Shown here piece after piece: positions 16,380 to 21,407 of a stretch of 21,407 nucleotides of DNA; positions within the stretch are counted from its first letter, which is position 1; each line of letters starts with the position of its first letter. The notes below the pieces were generated by a model, which saw nothing but the letters and a program-made list of their open reading frames with translations, ran no database searches and was not told where the DNA came from. Origin of the DNA: Methanoregula sp. (GTDB lineage: Archaea > Halobacteriota > Methanomicrobia > Methanomicrobiales > Methanospirillaceae); assembly GCA_022710665.1 (NCBI GenBank), contig JAKLGN010000006.1, positions 1 to 21,407 of the forward strand, written 5' to 3'. Both the position numbers and the translations under genes were made by a program.

Positions 16380-16385
16380 TTTTTT
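16380..16385 (+). terminator. T-run terminator after the zinc-ribbon gene
   Basis: Six T residues about 18 bases after the stop codon, a typical archaeal termination signal. Confidence 0.4.
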
Positions 16386-16443
16386 AAGGAGTAAAGCGTT
16401 GCCCCTACCCTCTCACTTTAACTATCGTCCATCCCCCCCTTGA

Positions 16444-16575
16444 CCCGGCCCTGTCCCTCCCGGGGGTACATGCGATTCCTCGGTATTACGAAAAATCCCC
16501 GTGCCGGTTATACTGCACAAAGGCAATCGGGGCACGATAGCAGCCGGGCAAAGCCCCCGGAGCCTCAGCGTTTTT
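16444..16575 (+). ncRNA. Candidate structured small RNA, strand uncertain
   Basis: Three hairpins in a row. CCCGG near 16444 can pair with CCGGG near 16460. CCCCGTGCC (16497-16505) pairs with GGCA plus CGGGG (16522-16532) as a nine-pair stem with a two-base bulge. CCGGG (16544-16548) pairs with CCCGG (16556-16560), and a T5 run ends the stretch at 16571-16575. A weak TATA-like TTTAACTA at 16417-16424 lies about 26 bases upstream on the plus strand. It matches no RNA family I know, including SRP RNA and tRNA. It could equally be an extended bidirectional terminator. Confidence 0.2.
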
Positions 16576-16724
16576 GTGGTCCTGGACAGATGTACTTTTT
16601 CATCCTGCATTTTTGTCATGCAGTTTCTGCCATTATTGAGGCCGGAAATCCTTCTTTGATGCAGGGGTCAGAATAATCCTTTACCCTTAGTAAAAACCAA
16701 ACCCCCTCATTTTTTCTGCATTCC

Positions 16725-16732
16725 AAAAAAAA
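16725..16732 (-). terminator. T-run terminator of the polyphosphate operon
   Basis: On the minus strand eight T residues in a row occur about 60 bases past the ppx stop codon. This is the strongest T-run near the operon end. Confidence 0.5.
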
Positions 16733-16792
16733 CAGGAAGGCCCGAATACCAAGCCCGTTAACAAGACCCGGAGTATGCAATGGATATGCCGG

Positions 16793-18370
16793 TTATTCTG
16801 TCAGTATCCTCTCAATCACGAGCTGTTTTTTCAACACTTTCTCGAACGCCTTTTTTTCCGCCTCAACCCCCCAGATCTCCAGCTGGCAGTCGCCACGCGT
16901 GGTAACTTCGAGATGGACATATTCCTTGTCCACCCTCGTGAATTTAACATGCTGGATGAGCGCCGTGTGACTCCGGTCGAGGCTCTCACTCAGACGGATA
17001 AACGTGGTCAGTACGCGCAACGCGTCCCGCTCCCGGGATTCAAGTTCCATGACCTCACGGTCATTTTTCCGCGGAGCTTTTTTCCGGTGGAAGCGGGCAA
17101 TATTTGCCATAAACGTGATCTCTTTCTCATCGAATCCAAGCAGTTCGGAATTTTTTATGATATAATATGAATGGGCATGGTGGTTGGTGTAAGATATAAA
17201 TGAACCGATATCATGAAGGAATGTCCCGTATTCGAGAAGTTCGCGTTCATTGTCACTGTAATTGTGCATGCCCAGTTCTTTTGCAGAGTCAAAGAGTTCG
17301 AGAACAAGGCTCGTAACGGTCCGGGCATGCACTTCGTTGATCCCGCATGACCTGCCAAGCTGGAGTACACTGCGCTGGCGCGGCGATAAATCGCCCAGCA
17401 GGGGAAAAGCGTCAATTCTTGAAAGATAATCGATAAGAAGGCCGTCCTGCAGGCCCCGCCCCGTGATAAGAATGGAACTGAGTCCAAGTTCTTTCATGAA
17501 GGTTTCGAGAATAGCAGCTCCAGGGATGATTATATCCGCCCGATCCGGATTCATCCCCGGCACTTTCCTGCGCTGGTCAAGTGGCCGGGAACAGAGCAGA
17601 TCAACCACTTTCTGCAGGTCCTTGAAGGAAAGGACTGGATCACCATTACTGCCAGTCTGGTGGATTGCTTTCTGTGCAATCTCAGCAAGGTTCATGATGG
17701 TTCCTGAACTGCCGATGGCAAGGGCCGGTTTGAAGTTGCGGATCTTCCGAACGGAATGGATAATCGTGTCCTTTACGTGATCCTGGATTCTCTTATAATG
17801 GTCGGGAGAAACCGGACCAGCATTTTCGGGGAGGGGACACAGGTTCGATAACCGGATGGCACCAAGCCGGTAACTTTCGAGATATCGGTAGGTCCGGTCA
17901 CTACCAACCGCAATTTCTGTGCTCCCCCCACCGATATCAATAAAAAATGCCTGCCTCTCTCCAATCGGGACACCACTGGCCACACCGAGATAGATCAGCC
18001 GGGCTTCTTCCTGACCAGAGATTACGCGGACATCTATCTTGGTTTCCTGCCTCAGCAGGTGCAGGATACCCTGCCGGTTTGCCGCCTCCCTCATTGCCGA
18101 AGTGGCTACCACTACAAACTCTTCTGTAGAGAATGTGCGTGCGAGGTCGGTGAACTTCTTACAGACCATGACCAGTCGATCAATCGCTTCCGGTTGGATC
18201 TCGAACTCTTCAAACTCCCCTTCACCAAGCCGCACCTGCTGTTTCTGCCGGGAGAGGATGGTATAGGAGTGGTTCGGGTTGAGCCGGACAACGAGAAGAC
18301 GGACAGAATTTGTCCCGATATCAATAAAGGCAACAACACGCCCGTTCGGGCCAATTGTTTTTAATTTCAA
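16793..18370 (-). CDS. ppx: Ppx/GppA-family phosphatase with C-terminal HD domain
   Basis: A 525-residue exopolyphosphatase/guanosine pentaphosphate phosphatase homologue, which releases phosphate from the ends of polyphosphate. The N-terminal half is an actin-like ATPase fold with AFIDIGTNSVRLL, DIGGGSTEIAVG and AIGSSGTIMNLAE. The C-terminal half (about residue 325 onwards) is an HD-type helical domain with FLHDIG and HHAHS, as in longer Ppx/GppA proteins. Because the gene follows ppk and a CHAD gene, polyphosphate is the likely substrate. Translation starts at TTG 18370, whose last bases overlap the previous stop as TTGA; GGTGGT just upstream supports this. It is the last gene of a three-gene operon, ended by a T8 run. 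Confidence 0.93.
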   Translation of the reverse strand: MKLKTIGPNGRVVAFIDIGTNSVRLLVVRLNPNHSYTILSRQKQQVRLGEGEFEEFEIQPEAIDRLVMVCKKFTDLARTFSTEEFVVVATSAMREAANRQGILHLLRQETKIDVRVISGQEEARLIYLGVASGVPIGERQAFFIDIGGGSTEIAVGSDRTYRYLESYRLGAIRLSNLCPLPENAGPVSPDHYKRIQDHVKDTIIHSVRKIRNFKPALAIGSSGTIMNLAEIAQKAIHQTGSNGDPVLSFKDLQKVVDLLCSRPLDQRRKVPGMNPDRADIIIPGAAILETFMKELGLSSILITGRGLQDGLLIDYLSRIDAFPLLGDLSPRQRSVLQLGRSCGINEVHARTVTSLVLELFDSAKELGMHNYSDNERELLEYGTFLHDIGSFISYTNHHAHSYYIIKNSELLGFDEKEITFMANIARFHRKKAPRKNDREVMELESRERDALRVLTTFIRLSESLDRSHTALIQHVKFTRVDKEYVHLEVTTRGDCQLEIWGVEAEKKAFEKVLKKQLVIERILTE

Positions 18371-19983
18371 CGGACCACCAGAACTTTCTCAAAGACCGAA
18401 AAAAACAGGTCTGCTTTACCCTGCGCCCGTTCTTTTTCAATGGTCATATCCCCCGTGCCGGACACCGTACATGTCACAACACCATTGGTAAGAACACAAT
18501 GGGTCTCATGCACCGAACCATTATGCAGGTAATCGAGCCCGTCAGCGATGCGGAGGATAGCTGCGAGCATACGTGCTTTTCTCCTCGCTTCAGGTGAGAT
18601 ATTTTCGAGATACGGGTTGTCAGAGATCCGGACTTTGCCCCGGTGTGACAGGACAACGAACGCGAGAATTCCTCGTTCCTCAAGATCGAACAGGAGGGTC
18701 TCATCGGAGAAGACCATCTCCGCACCTCGGCGGTTATGTCCCTGCTGTCCGTACGTCCACCCGATATCATGCAGCTGACTGGCGCACCCGAGCAGGAAGC
18801 GGTCGTGCTCCGCGAGATTGTGCAGAGGTTCCAGGGAATCAAAGAGCATCAGCGCAAGGTCCGTTACATGCCGGCTGTGGGCCTGGATGCCGGGACATCT
18901 TCCGGAAACCTCCTTCACTTTTTCTGCTGCCTCATCATTCCGGTATGATTTTGGCGGGCAATACGAGATTTTTCTTCCGGTAAAAAGAGAAGCACGCAAC
19001 TCATCCCAGAGATGGATTCGTTGTAGTGCCTGCCAGTACCGCACAAACTGCCGGTACCGTCGTTTCCGTTCCTCCTCACGGTCACGGAGCAGAGCCTTGA
19101 GGCTTGCCAGTATTTTCGTATCTGGTCGTCTGGCTCCCTTTCCGGAACGAAGGAGTGTCCGCTCCCGTAACAGGAGGGTGGTTATCTGATCAATCCATAC
19201 ATCGCAGTCATGGATATCCCCCAGGATCTCCTGTATTTTTTTCACCCGGGAAAGGGGTTTTTCCAGGTTGTTCCGGTAAATGGAACCATAGATCTCCATG
19301 GTGTACCGGAGTTTTTTTGCGGCAATACGGCATGCATGGTGCTCTGCTACCGCTTCCGGTTGGAGGATCCATGATTCATACGAGAGAACCGCTGAAAGCC
19401 GTTTACCGATACGGAGCGCTGCAACCGCCGGGATACCATACCCGTTGGGTTTTTTCCGGATTGAACCGAGTTCCTCACCCAGGCTCGCGAAAACCTGCTG
19501 CATCTCGTCTGGTACATGGCTTTTTTCCAATCCCGAAACAGCGGACAACACGCGTTTCTGCAAAAGCTCGCGTTTTTTCTGCAATGCTGACAGCAGAAAC
19601 CGGAGGGCCGGCTCCAGTGATGGTTGAGTGCCTGAAAGGATTTTTTCCTGCGAGACGGTATCCTTCTGCAATTTCTTTAAGGATTTCTGGAGGAATGTAA
19701 TCTGGACATCCGCGTCCCGTGCATCTCCCAGGGCACGCGTGATCTTGGTAATCTCCCGCATCCATTTCATGTACTGTTTCTCGGGAAAGCAGGTCTTAAA
19801 GAGGGGGAGTGCAGCACGAAGGCGGCGGGATGCAACCCGCATGCGATGGATATATTCGCTGTCCTGCGCTTCTTTCACGCCGTCAATTTCCCGAACGAAT
19901 GCGTCAAGGAGCCCCGGCAGTTTCTGTACACTGTACCAGCACTCCCCGCTGTGACACGGACTTTTTTTACCCGGGATAGTCAT
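18367..19983 (-). CDS. CHAD domain protein fused to an HD-type domain
   Basis: A 538-residue protein. The N-terminal CHAD domain (about residues 15-310) has the conserved basic helix IHRMRVASRRLRAALP (His46, Arg47, Arg49, Arg53, Arg54) and its repeat CRIAAKKLRY near 218-227; CHAD domains bind polyphosphate through these histidines and basic residues. After a basic, Arg-rich linker (about 300-345) comes a C-terminal domain resembling the HD part of Ppx/GppA, with LHDIGW (His405-Asp406), GHNRRGAEMV and LSHRG, found also in the neighbouring ppx product. Whether this HD domain hydrolyses anything is unknown. It overlaps ppk by 17 bases and ppx by 4, so the three proteins are probably made together. 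It may hold polyphosphate or recruit Ppx to it; that is inference. Confidence 0.88.
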   Translation of the reverse strand: MTIPGKKSPCHSGECWYSVQKLPGLLDAFVREIDGVKEAQDSEYIHRMRVASRRLRAALPLFKTCFPEKQYMKWMREITKITRALGDARDADVQITFLQKSLKKLQKDTVSQEKILSGTQPSLEPALRFLLSALQKKRELLQKRVLSAVSGLEKSHVPDEMQQVFASLGEELGSIRKKPNGYGIPAVAALRIGKRLSAVLSYESWILQPEAVAEHHACRIAAKKLRYTMEIYGSIYRNNLEKPLSRVKKIQEILGDIHDCDVWIDQITTLLLRERTLLRSGKGARRPDTKILASLKALLRDREEERKRRYRQFVRYWQALQRIHLWDELRASLFTGRKISYCPPKSYRNDEAAEKVKEVSGRCPGIQAHSRHVTDLALMLFDSLEPLHNLAEHDRFLLGCASQLHDIGWTYGQQGHNRRGAEMVFSDETLLFDLEERGILAFVVLSHRGKVRISDNPYLENISPEARRKARMLAAILRIADGLDYLHNGSVHETHCVLTNGVVTCTVSGTGDMTIEKERAQGKADLFFSVFEKVLVVR

Positions 19984-21407
19984 GCCATGATCCCCGCTGG
20001 TTCACCAGCCAATCCTGGACATTCAGTGGTTTTGTATCCGGTACAGGAGGACAGCGGCAGTATGTGCCGTCTGCCTGCATATACCGGAGTTTTACCGTAT
20101 CATGCAACTGTGCGGTCAGAATTTTTTCAATAAGGGCATACCTGATGGCCGGGTTCTCAATCGGAAACAGAACCTCAACCCTCCGGTCGAGATTCCGCGG
20201 CATCAGGTCGGCACTGCCAAGGAATACCTCCTCATTCCCGCTGTTGAAAAAATAATAGATGCGGGCATGCTCAAGGAATCTCCCGACAATCGAGCTCACG
20301 GTTATCTTCTCGCTTACGCCCGGTATACCCGGACGAAGACAGCAGATGCCGCGTACCTGAAGATCCACCCTGACACCGGCCTGTGATGCCCGGTAGAGGG
20401 CATCGATGCAGGACGGGTCGACCAGGGCATTCATTTTGAAGATGATATGCCCGTTGCCGTGCTTTTTTTGGTTTTCTATCTCCCGGTCGATACGGTCAAT
20501 GATACCGGTCCGGATAGTGACCGGTGCTACCAGCAGTTTCTGGTACTTGTCGATACGTGCATACCCGGTAAGGAAATTGAAAAGGTGGGCGACATCCTCC
20601 CCGATTGCCCGGTCTGCCGTGAAAAATCCCAGATCCGTATAGATCCGGCTTGTTGTGGCATTATAATTGCCGGTTCCCAGGTGTATGTACCGGCGAATCC
20701 CGTCCTTCTCCCGGCGGACGATCATGCAGAGTTTTGCGTGGACCTTGAGGCCTACTACGCCATAGACCACATGAACGCCTTCATGTTCAAGCGCCCGTGC
20801 CCACCCGATATTGTTCTCTTCGTCAAACCTGGCCTTCAGTTCAATCAATGCTGCAACCGCTTTCCCGTTTTCCCGTGCTTCCAGGAGGGCTTTGACAATC
20901 GGTGAGTTGGCGCCCACCCTGTAGAGTGTTATCTTTATGGCAAGGACCTCCGGGTCGTGTGCCGCCTGGCGGAGAAGATTGACAACCGGTGCAAAGCTGT
21001 CATACGGGTGATACAGAAGGATATCGTGGCTGCGGACTGCAGCAAAAATATCCTTCCCTTCACCAATATCTTCAGGTACTGAAGGTGCAAACGGAGCATC
21101 CTTGAGTTCGGGACGGTCAAGGGACATCAGTTGCATCATGTCTGCCATGCCGAGCGGGTGACCAACCCGGTAGATCATATCTGCGAAAACGCCCAGATTT
21201 TTCTCAAGCATGTGACATATCGTATCCGGCATGGAACATTCAACCTCGATACGGACCGGTTTTCCCCTGGCACGCTGTTCCATGATCTCTTCAACAGTTG
21301 TGAGGAGATCCGATGCTTCGTCGACCTCAATCTCAAGGTCAGCATCCCGGGTAATCCTGAACGGGAACGCCCCCGTGACCTCAAGTCCCGGAAAGAGCAT
21401 CGGGAGG
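19967..21407 (-). CDS. ppk1: Polyphosphate kinase (PPK1), 5' end cut off
   Basis: Transfers the gamma phosphate of ATP onto a growing polyphosphate chain. The frame is open to the right edge; about 479 residues are visible of the usual 690-710, so the N-terminal domain and part of the head domain lie outside. The phospholipase D-like core is present: KVHAKL with the histidine that is phosphorylated during catalysis, GRFLEHARIYYF with the second conserved His, FDEENNIGWARALE, and ADLMPRNLDRRVEVLFP near the end. All catalytic features in view are intact. ATG 21400 lies within conserved sequence (LPMLFPGLEV) and is not the start. It is the first visible gene of the ppk / CHAD-HD / ppx operon; its promoter is outside the window. 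Confidence 0.95.
   Translation of the reverse strand, partial: LPMLFPGLEVTGAFPFRITRDADLEIEVDEASDLLTTVEEIMEQRARGKPVRIEVECSMPDTICHMLEKNLGVFADMIYRVGHPLGMADMMQLMSLDRPELKDAPFAPSVPEDIGEGKDIFAAVRSHDILLYHPYDSFAPVVNLLRQAAHDPEVLAIKITLYRVGANSPIVKALLEARENGKAVAALIELKARFDEENNIGWARALEHEGVHVVYGVVGLKVHAKLCMIVRREKDGIRRYIHLGTGNYNATTSRIYTDLGFFTADRAIGEDVAHLFNFLTGYARIDKYQKLLVAPVTIRTGIIDRIDREIENQKKHGNGHIIFKMNALVDPSCIDALYRASQAGVRVDLQVRGICCLRPGIPGVSEKITVSSIVGRFLEHARIYYFFNSGNEEVFLGSADLMPRNLDRRVEVLFPIENPAIRYALIEKILTAQLHDTVKLRYMQADGTYCRCPPVPDTKPLNVQDWLVNQRGSWHDYPG

Larger units (their letters stand above)
16386..16792. other. Stretch without a protein gene between convergent genes
   Basis: This gap of about 400 bases separates the zinc-ribbon gene from the ppx end. 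The left half is GC-rich with several hairpins (see the ncRNA candidate). The right half is AT-rich, with a hairpin CTGCAT/ATGCAG at 16605-16623 and T-runs on both strands. Short open frames on both strands (about 65-78 codons) look non-coding: high Arg/Pro content and no family resemblance. Confidence 0.5.

Noticed and set aside
16440..16600. SRP RNA or tRNA in the GC-rich gap
   Set aside because: No SRP helix 8 core motif and no T-loop or cloverleaf pattern could be found on either strand.
16422..16676. Overlapping open frames of 65 and 78 codons on opposite strands
   Set aside because: No ribosome-binding sites, low-quality composition, and the region is dominated by hairpins.

Overview
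The window looks like chromosomal DNA of a methanogenic archaeon, most likely of the order Methanomicrobiales (Methanoregula-like). The main reasons are: a complete archaeosine tRNA-modification pair (tgtA and arcS), an AMMECR1-family protein, an archaeal-type RNase P RNA, GGAGGTG/GGTG ribosome-binding sites, TATA-like boxes close to start codons, and secreted surface proteins of the Methanomicrobiales style. Genes are densely packed, often overlapping by 4-17 bases. I see no insertion sequence, CRISPR array, integrase or tRNA.

Left part (1-6335). A malic enzyme cut by the window edge converges on a thioredoxin-like gene. Next comes a two-gene unit: a small protein with a degenerate RecA-like look, whose reading frame appears broken near 2427, overlapping a family B DNA polymerase with an eroded exonuclease and altered active-site motifs B and C (PolB2/Dpo2-like). 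An aldehyde dehydrogenase follows.

Middle part (6336-12257). A secreted surface protein with a C-terminal membrane anchor is divergent from a small lipoprotein gene. The stretch 8084-8425, which holds no protein gene, encodes RNase P RNA on the minus strand; I recognise it by its conserved cores and closing P1 helix. It is followed by an AMMECR1 protein and the tgtA-arcS pair, which together turn G15 of archaeal tRNAs into archaeosine. tRNA maturation functions are therefore grouped here.

Right part (12258-21407). A three-gene pntA1-pntA2-pntB unit encodes an ion-translocating NAD(P) transhydrogenase. A zinc-ribbon membrane protein stands alone. A minus-strand operon of polyphosphate kinase (cut at the right edge), a CHAD-HD fusion protein and a Ppx/GppA phosphatase forms a polyphosphate synthesis, binding and breakdown module; all three genes overlap end to start. 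Between the zinc-ribbon gene and ppx lies a 431-base stretch without a protein gene, with several hairpins that could be a small RNA or an extended bidirectional terminator.

The most interesting points are the PolB2-like polymerase with its RecA-like partner (possible DNA damage tolerance pair) and the ppk / CHAD-HD / ppx operon, in which two proteins carry related HD domains.
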